Source of the DNA: a virus
Virus record (IMG/VR): IMGVR_UViG_3300045970_001070
Location: 1-37,689 of that record
Direction: 5' to 3' (one strand)
Length of the DNA: 37,689 bases
The notes under the pieces were generated by a model that was not told the DNA's origin, did not search any database, and saw nothing but the letters and a program-made list of their open reading frames with translations. Positions 1 through 6,902 of the stretch are shown here, in pieces (positions within the stretch are counted from its first letter, which is position 1; every line of letters begins with the position of its first letter). A program made the translations under genes and the position numbers.

Positions 1-60
1 GGCGGAGGGGGGCGGAGGAATTACCTCGACCCGGGGGGGGGGTCGGCTAAGGCACGAGCC
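1..60. other. G-rich left end of the window
   Basis: The first 60 bases contain several G-runs, including ten consecutive G after CGACCC, and no convincing gene. The right end is also G-rich. These could be a natural genome end or cos region, or low-quality contig ends; the sequence alone does not decide. Confidence 0.4.
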
Positions 61-167
61 TTACGTGCGCGAACCACTTTTCCGTTTTGGGGGGTCGCCG
101 ATTTCGCCGGGCGGCCAGCTTACGAAAGCGCGCCGAGGGCGGTGGCTACCAGGTGGTCCAGGGAGCC

Positions 168-185
168 TGTCCGCAATTGCGGACA
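168..185. promoter_or_regulatory. 18-bp perfect palindrome, copy 1
   Basis: TGTCCGCAATTGCGGACA is a perfect 18-bp palindrome lying 28 bp past the stop codon of the last leftward early gene. The inner 16 bp (GTCCGCAATTGCGGAC) recur exactly at 15109-15124, just past the last leftward late gene. There is no T-run after it in the leftward direction, so a simple intrinsic terminator is unlikely. A protein-binding site such as an operator or partition-like site is an inference. Confidence 0.6.
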
Positions 186-212
186 CCGCTCAGGCATACA
201 TAGGCATATGTT

Positions 213-458
213 TCAGATTTGGTCCTGGCTCGACTGACGGGCGAAACCCAGTGCATCGGCCCGGTCGTCTCCTCTGTCTACCGCGGCCATGGCCCGGTAA
301 AGTATGCCCTGCGCCCGGATGAGTTGCTGCGCCAGAAAACCCAGCCTTGGTTGCTGGCCGGCCATAACAATGTCCAGGCCCAACTGGCCGCACGCGTCGG
401 ACGCCTTGCGCATCTGGGCCTGGGCTTTTTTCCAGTATTTTTGCTGTTCTTTGTTCAT
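213..458 (-). CDS. small hypothetical protein, last gene of early operon
   Basis: Eighty-one residues starting MNKEQQKYWKKAQAQ. The ATG overlaps the stop of the preceding gene as ATGA, which decides the start; an upstream in-frame ATG at 488 would add a CPRCGS segment but lies well inside the neighbouring gene. The protein is predicted mostly helical, with charged N-terminal and Ala/Gln-rich central parts. No family recognised. It is the last gene before the left end of the window, upstream (in transcription sense) of the terminase genes if the genome is circular. Confidence 0.6.
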   Translation of the reverse strand: MNKEQQKYWKKAQAQMRKASDACGQLGLDIVMAGQQPRLGFLAQQLIRAQGILYRAMAAVDRGDDRADALGFARQSSQDQI

Positions 459-1018
459 GCTTCCAGACCCGCATCTAGGGCAGCGCACGACGCGAACTCG
501 TCTCCCAGCTCCTCCGCAGGCGACCCCGCGAGCTCAATAGCCAGCTCCAAAACCTGGATTTCCTGGATGCGAGCGCTCGCCGCTGACCGTTTCTGTTCTG
601 CAACCCGGTCAGTGTAAAGGTTGGCGCAACCGTGACGTGTGCGCTCATCTTTTTTGAGCCGATCAAGGGCCTGCAGGAGCAGCTCGCGCTGGAACGGGTC
701 TAGCTGGAGGTGAATCTTGTCTCCGGACACCTCGGCGGAGTTGCACCACTCGCCGGTGTAGACGTAGTGAGTCAGCACCGGCCATAGGTGCTTGAGCACG
801 TCGCGCGAGACAGCCAGTTCCTGTTCCTGATTGGCTTCGCTGGGGACGAAGTCAATCAGGATGCCTTCGGGCTTGCCGAACAGGCTCAGGAAGGGGAAAT
901 CCATCTTGCCATCCTCGCCCAGGCGCTCGACCGGTTGGGTCTCACGTGCGTCGAGTAGAATGAGAAAGCGCTCGGGGTGCTCCTCGGTATCGTGATCCTC
1001 TATGCTCGTCTCGTCCAT
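455..1018 (-). CDS. hypothetical protein, acidic N-terminus
   Basis: 187 residues with an acidic N-terminus (MDETSIEDHDTEEHPE) and a helical, charged C-terminal half. A GAGGAG motif lies about 6 nt upstream of the ATG. The 3' end overlaps the next gene by 4 nt (ATGA). No family recognised. It lies between the P27-like small terminase and the genome end, so a packaging-region accessory role is possible but only by position. Confidence 0.65.
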   Translation of the reverse strand: MDETSIEDHDTEEHPERFLILLDARETQPVERLGEDGKMDFPFLSLFGKPEGILIDFVPSEANQEQELAVSRDVLKHLWPVLTHYVYTGEWCNSAEVSGDKIHLQLDPFQRELLLQALDRLKKDERTRHGCANLYTDRVAEQKRSAASARIQEIQVLELAIELAGSPAEELGDEFASCAALDAGLEA

Positions 1019-1064
1019 GCCTGCTCCTCACTCGGGTTCGCCCGCTATCGTAAATCGTCTACCT

Positions 1065-1355
1065 TCAGAGCCGGCCAAGGCGCAGTAGTTTGGCAATTCG
1101 AGCCATCTCTTTGGCTGCGGCTTCCGAGACTTTGACTTCGGGGGCCACGCCATGGCTCTTCACCCCGCCCTTGTCGTCCTCGATGGTGACGACCGGGCCG
1201 TTGGCGGGGTTGGTGAGATAGCGTTCGGCAGCCTCCCAACGCGAGTAGGCGGCGCAGTAGGCGGCCAGCTGGTCCAACTCGTGTAGGGGCCAGTGTGTCT
1301 TAAGCGCGTGCAGCTCGTCCCACTTAGCCTGAGCGACCTGGTTGAACTGGCGCAT
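1065..1355 (-). CDS. P27-family-like terminase small subunit
   Basis: 96 residues. The pattern (LDQLAAYCAAYSRWEAAERY, then a Gly/His-containing loop, then EAAAKEMARIAKLLRLGRL at the C-terminus) matches the usual layout of P27-type small terminases: L-x-x-L-D-x-x-A-L-x-x-Y-C-x-A-x-x-x-W, later a helix ending near a GL..R. These proteins recognise phage DNA for packaging. The start is the ATG overlapping the upstream stop as TAATG; an upstream in-frame start at 1376 is less likely. A second, unrelated small-terminase candidate sits at 37019-37627, so one of the two may have another role. Family assignment is from pattern memory, not a search. Confidence 0.55.
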   Translation of the reverse strand: MRQFNQVAQAKWDELHALKTHWPLHELDQLAAYCAAYSRWEAAERYLTNPANGPVVTIEDDKGGVKSHGVAPEVKVSEAAAKEMARIAKLLRLGRL

Positions 1356-1732
1356 TATCCCTTGGTCACATACCACTTGCTGACGCCGTCGCTGACGGCG
1401 CGCACTTCACCGCCTGCGGTGGTCACCGCGGTCGGGCCGACAATCGTGTCGCTGCCCGAGGCCAACAGGTTGATGTTGTTGGTGTCGGCGCTGTTACTCC
1501 AGTCACGGATGCTCAGCTCGGTTCCCTGCGGCACACTGGCCGCCAGGGCAAAGGTCACGGTGCGCGCGGCCGCCAGAGCGGTATACGCGATGATATCCTT
1601 GGACCCATCGGCCGAGGTGTTCGTGGTGGTTTTGGTGACGTATTTGCGCTTGCGGTAGGTGGAGGTGATGGTGCGGCACGTCATGTTGCCGGCGTCATCC
1701 ACTGCGAATCCGTTTACGGTAAACTGCTCCAT
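1355..1732 (-). CDS. beta-rich hypothetical protein, possible virion or decoration protein
   Basis: 125 residues rich in Thr, Ser, Ala and Val. Its C-terminal half (GTELSIRDWSNSADTNNINL, a GSDTIVG turn, then GVSKWYVTKG) resembles short beta-stranded domains of phage structural proteins that end in a Trp-containing strand. No signal peptide or TM segment. It is coupled by TAATG to the P27-like terminase gene, which fits a late or packaging-related function although it sits at the end of the early leftward block. Function is inferred only. Confidence 0.6.
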   Translation of the reverse strand: MEQFTVNGFAVDDAGNMTCRTITSTYRKRKYVTKTTTNTSADGSKDIIAYTALAAARTVTFALAASVPQGTELSIRDWSNSADTNNINLLASGSDTIVGPTAVTTAGGEVRAVSDGVSKWYVTKG

Positions 1733-1744
1733 GGCTTTAGCTCC

Positions 1745-2107
1745 TCAGTATGCGGGCTGGGTGACGCGTTTGAGTCGGGGTAGTGTGGCGCACCAGCTTG
1801 CGTCGGTTCGGCTGGCGCGCTCGATGTGGTCGCCGAGTTGTAGCTCATGCTCCTGCCGGCTGCGCATCTGGCGCTCAGTGAGCCAATTGCTGGTAGACCT
1901 GGGTTTTTCACCCCGCAGGAGAAAAGCCTCAGTCAGGTGATCCAGCTCGCCCGGTTCAGCCTTGTGAGGATTTGCTGATAGGTAGCCGAGGCGACCCATG
2001 ATCTTTTTGTAATTCTGCTTGTTCAATACCCGTCCAATAAGTGCCACCCATGGGCACATGATGCCGATGGGAAAGCACTCCAGGAGGGGGGGGGTATCAT
2101 CCCACAT
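1745..2107 (-). CDS. hypothetical protein with C9 tract near start
   Basis: 120 residues, not recognised. The N-terminus is hydrophobic (PPLLECFPIGIMCPWVALIG), followed by a charged, helical remainder. Codons 5-8 contain nine consecutive C (G on the + strand, 2086-2094), a tract liable to slippage or sequencing error. The start overlaps the end of the upstream gene by 11 nt. If the tract length is wrong, the true start could lie downstream, for example at MCPWVALIG or MGRLGYLSA. Confidence 0.55.
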   Translation of the reverse strand: MWDDTPPLLECFPIGIMCPWVALIGRVLNKQNYKKIMGRLGYLSANPHKAEPGELDHLTEAFLLRGEKPRSTSNWLTERQMRSRQEHELQLGDHIERASRTDASWCATLPRLKRVTQPAY

Positions 2108-2804
2108 GTCTGACCGGCTGGTTGGCCGCGAACCGCTCGTGACGCACTAAGCCACGAGGCTTCCCTTGTCTCTCTTCCTTTTGCTCGGCCTGGAGGTCAT
2201 GCTGGTAACGGTCGATGAGCTTGCGGGCAGCGGCTATCTCTTTCTTCTTGGCACTCCATCGGAGATAGCTGCTGTGCTGGGGGACCTCCACCCACTTCCC
2301 CGGCCGCACATAGACAAGCGCCACGCACTGCCCCCGCCAGGTCGAGAGTTGCTTTGTCCAGCTGCTGACCAGGGCGCGCAGCCGCCCGAGACGCTCGACC
2401 ATGCGCAAAGCCTCCGGGTCCGTACCGTCCAGGAACGACCAGGTGCACCCGTGGCAGCCCTCGGCGGGGTCGTCCGCCCGGGGTGGGTTTGGGCGCCTTA
2501 AAGCACCGCCGGCGTCCCAGTCGTAGCACGGCTTGCAGGCGCGCCGCTGGCTCCAGCCAGGGTCGCCCGTGGCGGCCACCAGGTCCTCGGTCACCCCGAT
2601 AGGGTCCCAGTGGTTACTGATGGCGTCGTGGTCAAATTGGTAGCGCGCCAGGGACTCCTCACGTCTCTCCGGAGTTATCAGCCGCGGCTTGCTCCTCGCA
2701 AGCTGCGCGGCCGTCAGGAAGATAAGTCGCGGCTTCGGCGCGGCGAATAGCACTCCGTGCGAGTCGTGGGCCCGGTCGCGGGAGATGATATCGAAAATGG
2801 TCAT
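2097..2804 (-). CDS. hypothetical Cys-containing protein
   Basis: 235 residues, ATG start overlapping the preceding stop as ATGA. A central CKPC and a CHGC about 35 residues later form a plausible four-Cys metal site (residues about 91-128). The C-terminal third is a long charged helix (AKKKEIAAARKLIDRYQHDL onward). A nucleic-acid-binding role is possible from the Cys pairs and basic tail, but no family is recognised. Confidence 0.65.
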   Translation of the reverse strand: MTIFDIISRDRAHDSHGVLFAAPKPRLIFLTAAQLARSKPRLITPERREESLARYQFDHDAISNHWDPIGVTEDLVAATGDPGWSQRRACKPCYDWDAGGALRRPNPPRADDPAEGCHGCTWSFLDGTDPEALRMVERLGRLRALVSSWTKQLSTWRGQCVALVYVRPGKWVEVPQHSSYLRWSAKKKEIAAARKLIDRYQHDLQAEQKEERQGKPRGLVRHERFAANQPVRHVG

Positions 2805-3436
2805 TGGCGCGGCCCCGCAATGCGCAGGCTAGGAGTCTTCCGCTTGTATTTCTCGGCCTCTTCCTCCAGTTTCTGGTCCTCGATCAGGCTGGTGTAGTCC
2901 GTCCAGGTGCTGTCGGTCCATTGGGCGCTGTAGCCGCCGCTGGCGTAGCTCTCCACCCCGAGCTGCTCCAGGCCCTCGTCTACCTGCTCCTTGATTTCCT
3001 CCTGCCGACTCTTGGCAACAGACGTCTCGCGAGATAGCTTGACGTATTCAACCAGCAGATCCATGAGCTCTCCGGGCTTACGGGCCGGGCTACCCGGACG
3101 GCCGCCTTTCTCCAGAGGCCGGGACTCCCACCACCTGGTTAGCCTGGCCGGGACACCCTTGATGCCCCAGAATGCCGTGCCTTCGGCGGTCGGTATGGCG
3201 GGGATTAACTCCGCAATCTTGTTGGTGGTGCGCCCGTTGGTCGTGTCGTGGCTACCGTCCGGCCGGATGACCGCCGTTTCCCCGGTCTTTTCCTTGGCGC
3301 ATTTGGCGCAGTATAGTTCTGTCTGCTTGGGGTTGGCGTTGTATTCGCGCCAGAGTTTGCTATCTCCGGCACCGCACTGCATGCACCGGTAGACAATTCG
3401 ACCCGCGCGCACGCACGATTTTCTGAAGTTTCCCAT
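2801..3436 (-). CDS. hypothetical protein with N-terminal zinc ribbon
   Basis: 211 residues from ATG at 3436, preceded by GGAGGAT 7 nt upstream; this decides the start over an upstream in-frame start at 3601, which would run through the preceding intergenic region. The N-terminus has CMQCGAG and, about 25 residues later, CAKCAKEK, a C-x2-C...C-x2-C zinc ribbon. The middle and C-terminal parts are charged and helical with a W/Y-rich segment (QWTDSTWTDY). Probably a DNA- or RNA-binding accessory protein of the early operon; no family recognised. Confidence 0.65.
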   Translation of the reverse strand: MGNFRKSCVRAGRIVYRCMQCGAGDSKLWREYNANPKQTELYCAKCAKEKTGETAVIRPDGSHDTTNGRTTNKIAELIPAIPTAEGTAFWGIKGVPARLTRWWESRPLEKGGRPGSPARKPGELMDLLVEYVKLSRETSVAKSRQEEIKEQVDEGLEQLGVESYASGGYSAQWTDSTWTDYTSLIEDQKLEEEAEKYKRKTPSLRIAGPRQ

Positions 3437-3540
3437 GGTGTCGATCCTCCACTCTCCGGCCACCGAACACCCTTGCGGGGGTTTGGTATACTCGGGGTGC
3501 CGGTGAAGGACTTTCAAGCGGGTCCGGGGCCCTCGGCGCC
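3437..3540 (-). other. intergenic leader with GC-rich inverted repeats
   Basis: About 100 bp between two early genes. It holds a hairpin-forming pair (AACCCCC / GGGTGTT, with loop GCAA on the transcribed strand, near 3467-3487) and GC-rich repeats near 3520-3540 (GGCGCCGAGGGCCCCGG). Could act as a partial terminator or mRNA stability element. A TATACC box at 3489-3494 on the minus strand has no clear partner -35. Confidence 0.3.
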
Positions 3541-3822
3541 TTACTGGGGCGTCGGGGGCCTTTTGCTTTGCTCGACAGATTTTATCGCGTTGTAGACGCA
3601 CTCTGTTTGAGCGCTCACCGTGACTAAATACACCAGGCCATTTCCGTCTTTAACCAAAACCTCTCCGCCATTGGCCTTGATATACTCGTAGCGGTTTTCT
3701 CGGTCGCTACAATCGCAAAAGGCCTCGGCCGCATCCTCGAAAGTGTCGGCATCAATATGGGTCCAATCTTCTGGTTCTGGATCGCCACAAACCTCAGCCG
3801 GGTCCACTACTTGAAATTTCAT
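3541..3822 (-). CDS. small acidic hypothetical protein
   Basis: 93 residues beginning MKFQVVDPAEV. The ATG overlaps the preceding stop as ATGA, which decides the start over an in-frame ATG at 3855. Strongly acidic N-terminal half (EPEDWTHIDADTFEDAAEAF) with a CDC motif, followed by a predicted beta hairpin (GGEVLVKDGNGLVYLVTVS). Size and charge are reminiscent of small phage DNA-mimic or regulatory proteins, but there is no specific match. Confidence 0.6.
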   Translation of the reverse strand: MKFQVVDPAEVCGDPEPEDWTHIDADTFEDAAEAFCDCSDRENRYEYIKANGGEVLVKDGNGLVYLVTVSAQTECVYNAIKSVEQSKRPPTPQ

Positions 3823-4178
3823 ATCAGCGTAATCTCGCCGTCGTTTCCCATCCATGCGTCCTGAAAGTCATCCGCCGTCGGGTGGTTGGGCTTGGTGGCC
3901 ACCTCGTAGGCCCAGGGCGCCACGTCCTCCCAGTTCATGTTGTTGGCGGCCCATTCCGTGATGTCGGCCTCGCTCTGGCCGGCCCAGGTATCCTCCTCGT
4001 CCTCCCGATAGTGGGCATCCCGATTGTCAACGACTACCTGGGCCGGAACTTGAAAAACGCGGTGGCATACGTCCATCTCGAAAATTAGCGGGCAGGGCGT
4101 CCTTTGATAGCCGAGGTCCAGCATTTCATAAGGGGTCTGGCGACCTCGTGGAGGCGGTATTTTAGTCAATTTAGGCAT
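3819..4178 (-). CDS. acidic hypothetical protein
   Basis: 119 residues from ATG at 4178, with an AAAGGAG motif 8 nt upstream. An upstream in-frame start at 4277 would add a Pro/Trp-rich, non-coding-looking stretch. The protein is acidic in its second half (REDEEDTWAGQSEADITEWA) and ends by coupling to the next gene. No family recognised. Small and acidic, as in its neighbour downstream. Confidence 0.6.
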   Translation of the reverse strand: MPKLTKIPPPRGRQTPYEMLDLGYQRTPCPLIFEMDVCHRVFQVPAQVVVDNRDAHYREDEEDTWAGQSEADITEWAANNMNWEDVAPWAYEVATKPNHPTADDFQDAWMGNDGEITLI

Positions 4179-4282
4179 AGGTATGACTCCTTTCAATTTC
4201 CCGAATGTCCCTCTTTGAGGTCCCGTTGTCCACCAAGGAGGCTGAGTAAGTTTCTTTGGACCACCGCCCGGGGGCACGTCCT
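4179..4282 (-). other. intergenic with small hairpin
   Basis: Just after the replication initiator stop, ACGTCC-TGAA-GGACGT (around 4262-4279) forms a stable 6-bp stem with a UGAA tetraloop. No T-tract follows. It may define the mRNA 3' end of the initiator or weakly attenuate downstream transcription. The next gene has its own strong Shine-Dalgarno at 4187-4193. Confidence 0.35.
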
Positions 4283-5362
4283 TCAGGACGTATTACACTG
4301 CCTCTGGCAAGGCAAGGAGCGGAGATAGTCGAGCATCATGGCGCGGATATGCGGGGAGTCAGCTGAGGCCGAGGCCATACGGCCGATGAATTGGCCCCGG
4401 GCGTAGGCCTCCGCGGCAGCGAGTTCGGGCGGACCGACCTGGCCGACCAGATGGTCCCACTCCAGACGGGCCTGCATTTGCTCGTGATCGCGTCGGGCCT
4501 CTTCGGCCTGGCGCTCATCACGCCGGCGCTGATGGACTATCTCGCGCTCATTTTGCACCAGGGCGTCAGGTTGGACGGCCTGGTGCTCATGCACCAGGCC
4601 AACAGGTCGACCGTAACCGCCACTCAACACCGCGGTTACCAAAAATCCGGCCGGATTTGCAACCTGGGGGCGAAGGGGCAGGTCATCGAGTTCGCGCCGA
4701 GCCAGGCCTGGATCAACCTGGGCCAACCTCGCAGCCATTCGGGCATTCATGCCAGCGGCTTGCAAATCTCGGATCAGGTCGGCCTGGTCGTTCGGGATAG
4801 ATTCATTTCGAAAATCATCATCATTCCGAACCAGCTCTGAAGGCGCTGCTGTTGATGTTTCTTTAGAGTTTTCTTTAATGCTTTCTTTTAATATAGAGGG
4901 GGTCCCGTGGAGTGGACCCCCTCCCGTCCGGTGGAGTGGACGGGTCCCGTCCCGTGGAGTGGACCGTCCCGTGGAGCGGACGGGTCCCGTGGAGCGGACG
5001 GGTCCCGTGGAGCGGACGGGTCCCGTGGAGCGGACGGGTCCGCTGGGAGGTATCGGTTCTGGATCACTCTCAGGCTCCCGGATTTCGAGCAGGGCGGGTC
5101 CAAGCCTATACGCGCATACAGGGCCCGTGTTATCGACTTCGATCAGGTCCCTATCAGTTAGGCTTCTCTTGCTGTTGTAGAGGGTGGTCCGACCGAGGTT
5201 GGTCTGCTCCAGTAGCTCAGTTTCGCCTATGCATGCCCACTCGACGTGATATCCCTCGGTCTGGCGTATTATCCTCAGCAGCAGCTTCGCCTCTGCCGGA
5301 AGTAGCGTGTCCTCGATCTCCCAGTAGGTGTTTGGCACCTTCGTCCAGCTCGTCCGGCTCAT
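4283..5362 (-). CDS. replication initiator protein (lambda O / DnaD-like organisation)
   Basis: 359 residues. Residues about 15-85 form a winged-helix-like domain (LLPAEAKLLLRIIRQTEGYH ... LEQTNLGRTTLYNSKRSLTD), as in phage O-type or DnaD-like initiators that bind the origin and recruit the host helicase machinery. Residues 107-153 are a low-complexity stretch, including four GPVRST units, encoded by 18-bp DNA repeats. Residues 155-175 (ILKESIKENSKETSTA) are encoded by an AT-rich patch, and the C-terminal half is helical and charged. The start is the ATG overlapping the upstream stop as ATGA. Repeats inside the initiator gene next to AT-rich DNA strongly recall the lambda ori. Initiator role is inferred from fold pattern and context. 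Confidence 0.75.
   Translation of the reverse strand: MSRTSWTKVPNTYWEIEDTLLPAEAKLLLRIIRQTEGYHVEWACIGETELLEQTNLGRTTLYNSKRSLTDRDLIEVDNTGPVCAYRLGPALLEIREPESDPEPIPPSGPVRSTGPVRSTGPVRSTGPVRSTGRSTPRDGTRPLHRTGGGPLHGTPSILKESIKENSKETSTAAPSELVRNDDDFRNESIPNDQADLIRDLQAAGMNARMAARLAQVDPGLARRELDDLPLRPQVANPAGFLVTAVLSGGYGRPVGLVHEHQAVQPDALVQNEREIVHQRRRDERQAEEARRDHEQMQARLEWDHLVGQVGPPELAAAEAYARGQFIGRMASASADSPHIRAMMLDYLRSLPCQRQCNTS
4846..4897. other. AT-rich stretch, candidate DNA unwinding element
   Basis: A roughly 50-bp T/A-rich patch (with TTTAGAGTTTTCTTTAATG and TTTCTTTTAATATAG) immediately beside the 18-bp iterons and inside the initiator gene. It stands out from its GC-rich surroundings. In lambda and many iteron origins the AT-rich DNA unwinding element lies directly beside the initiator-binding repeats. 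Confidence 0.55.
4902..5037. repeat. seven 18-bp iterons, putative replication origin
   Basis: Tandem copies of GTCCCGTGGAGCGGACGG (+ strand). Four exact units run head to tail at 4966-4983, 4984-5001, 5002-5019 and 5020-5037. Three diverged units precede them at 4902-4919, 4926-4943 and 4949-4965 (17 nt); these share GTGGAGTGGAC in place of GTGGAGCGGAC. All lie inside the initiator gene and abut the AT-rich patch. The arrangement matches an iteron-type origin. The alternative is a simple coding minisatellite (GPVRST repeats). Confidence 0.7.
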
Positions 5363-6639
5363 GGGGCCTCCTCGCAGCCCCGGCGGAAGCACCCGCACTC
5401 GAGATCAAGCTGGTACCAGCAGGTATCCTCCTGGTCCGTGTGAGGGTAGCCGAATCCCACAGGACGCTCGCAATATGTGCAGTGGGCGTCCACGCATTCA
5501 AACAGGTGCTCGATTACTGCAAAAACCTCGTTTAGAGTAAGGGTCTTCGTCCGAATCAACCGGTCGGTCTCGGGCTGAGTTAGGCGCCCGTGCTGTCGTT
5601 CCGGGGCCAGATCAGGCTGACATATAGGCGACGCTTCTGGCGGGTCCACAAGCAGCATCTGCCCGGGGCAGTCCAGCGACGGGGCGGCAGGAGTTCCAGA
5701 TGGAGGTTTGGACCGGAGGTTTGCCCTGTAGGTTCCGTCTCCGACGGGAGTGAACACCACCCGGCGCCCACGTCCCTCTGTATTGTAGGCCTGCGCGCAA
5801 ATATAGAGGTCTTCTCTAGAATGCAGCTCGATTGTCCGGCGCTCAGACCCGTCCAAAAGGGTAGCCGTGTGGCCGTGGCTACTGGTCCCGTTCGTCATTG
5901 TGCCGACTACAGGCAGTAGCAGCTCAGTTGGGACCGTCGTGGGCCGAAAATCAGGAGGAAGTGCGGCCGTATAGGTGCCGTCTCCGACAGGAGTGAACCA
6001 CACTAACCTGCCTTTTCCGTCGGTCTGGATAGCCTTTATGCAGACCATCAGGTCATCATAGGACTGCAACTGGATCGTCCGGTCTCCTCGGGCGTAGGCC
6101 AGATGACCTTGTCCAGCCTTGGATGCACCAACGACGGGTAAGCGAAACGATCCACCCAGCAGCATTTTCTCCTCGGTCAGGGCCGCAGGCTTCTCCGGCC
6201 GATACTTCTCCGCCACGGCCGCCACGTGGGCACCGGTGACCTTGCCTCCAGGGGCGGTTTCCACGGCCTCGCGCCACGCCGGTGCCTGGTCGGCCTGGTC
6301 GAGCCTTGCCAAGGGGCGTACCTGGGCCTCATTGGTGGGCATGATGTCGGCAGTCGGGTCGCCGGCGATGGCGTTGGTCACCGTGGCCGCATCCATCAGC
6401 TCGTAGGAGCGGGTGCGGCTGATGCCCCAGCGTTCGCGGCAGTAAGCCTCAAACGTGCCGTAAGCCCGATACAGGCCCTGCTCGCGAATCTCTAGCAGGG
6501 CGTTGCCTACCTCCAGGAAGGAGCGTAGACCTCGCGCCACGGCTGACTCGAGGCAATCGAGGACCACCACCTCGGAGTCGCTGAGCGAATTGCATAAATC
6601 AATGAGGAGGGGGGGACCCTCCTTCAGTCCAGAACTCAT
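5359..6639 (-). CDS. phage protein with internal domain duplication and C-terminal zinc site
   Basis: 426 residues; ATG preceded by GGGAG and coupled (ATGA) to the zinc-finger gene upstream. Residues about 35-145 (FLEVGNALLEIREQGLYRAY ... FEAYCRERWGISRTRSYELM) match a domain common in phage and plasmid proteins near replication genes, of uncertain function. Residues 166-226 and 241-307 are two copies of one module, each ending FTPVGDGTY followed by a short AxL or AN strand. The C-terminus has CTYCERP and later CW...CGC...C, a probable zinc site. It lies directly upstream of the replication initiator, suggesting a role in DNA replication or its control. The duplicated module is not recognised. 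Confidence 0.7.
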   Translation of the reverse strand: MSSGLKEGPPLLIDLCNSLSDSEVVVLDCLESAVARGLRSFLEVGNALLEIREQGLYRAYGTFEAYCRERWGISRTRSYELMDAATVTNAIAGDPTADIMPTNEAQVRPLARLDQADQAPAWREAVETAPGGKVTGAHVAAVAEKYRPEKPAALTEEKMLLGGSFRLPVVGASKAGQGHLAYARGDRTIQLQSYDDLMVCIKAIQTDGKGRLVWFTPVGDGTYTAALPPDFRPTTVPTELLLPVVGTMTNGTSSHGHTATLLDGSERRTIELHSREDLYICAQAYNTEGRGRRVVFTPVGDGTYRANLRSKPPSGTPAAPSLDCPGQMLLVDPPEASPICQPDLAPERQHGRLTQPETDRLIRTKTLTLNEVFAVIEHLFECVDAHCTYCERPVGFGYPHTDQEDTCWYQLDLECGCFRRGCEEAP

Positions 6640-6902
6640 CGTTTTTTTCTCCCTACAATTGAAGTTTTGGCGCGCTTGGAGCGCGGATGGGCCCGCACCA
6701 GGTGCGGCGATAGGTGGTCGTTGCCGGAATGTCCGTCATCCCAGGCCGACCAGGTGCAGCCCCGTTGTGGACACTTCACCTGGCGTGGGGCATTGCCGGG
6801 CACCAACGGCGTCAGGCCAATGGTGCCGCAGTTCGTGCAGACGAGTATGCCGCGAGTGCGCTGGTAGATGCGGCCGCACTTGGCGCAGTAATAGCCGGAC
6901 AT
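6636..6902 (-). CDS. small zinc-finger protein
   Basis: 88 residues from ATG at 6902 (TGATG overlap with the preceding stop). An in-frame start at 7037 would overlap the upstream gene by 135 bp and is unlikely. The N-terminus has CAKC and CTNC (C-x2-C...C-x2-C zinc ribbon, residues about 6-27). Later CPQRGC, with HLSPHLVRAH after a spacer, gives a C2H2-like finger. The tail is basic (RSKRAKTSIVGRKKR). Two metal sites plus a basic tail suggest DNA binding within the early operon. Confidence 0.7.
   Translation of the reverse strand: MSGYYCAKCGRIYQRTRGILVCTNCGTIGLTPLVPGNAPRQVKCPQRGCTWSAWDDGHSGNDHLSPHLVRAHPRSKRAKTSIVGRKKR

Noticed and set aside
65-322. 85-residue + strand frame at the left end
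   Set aside because: Low-complexity Arg/Gly/Pro composition, no ribosome site, overlaps a better-supported minus-strand gene and the palindrome.
4902-5037. CRISPR-like repeat array
   Set aside because: The 18-bp units are contiguous or nearly so, without spacers, and lie inside a coding gene.
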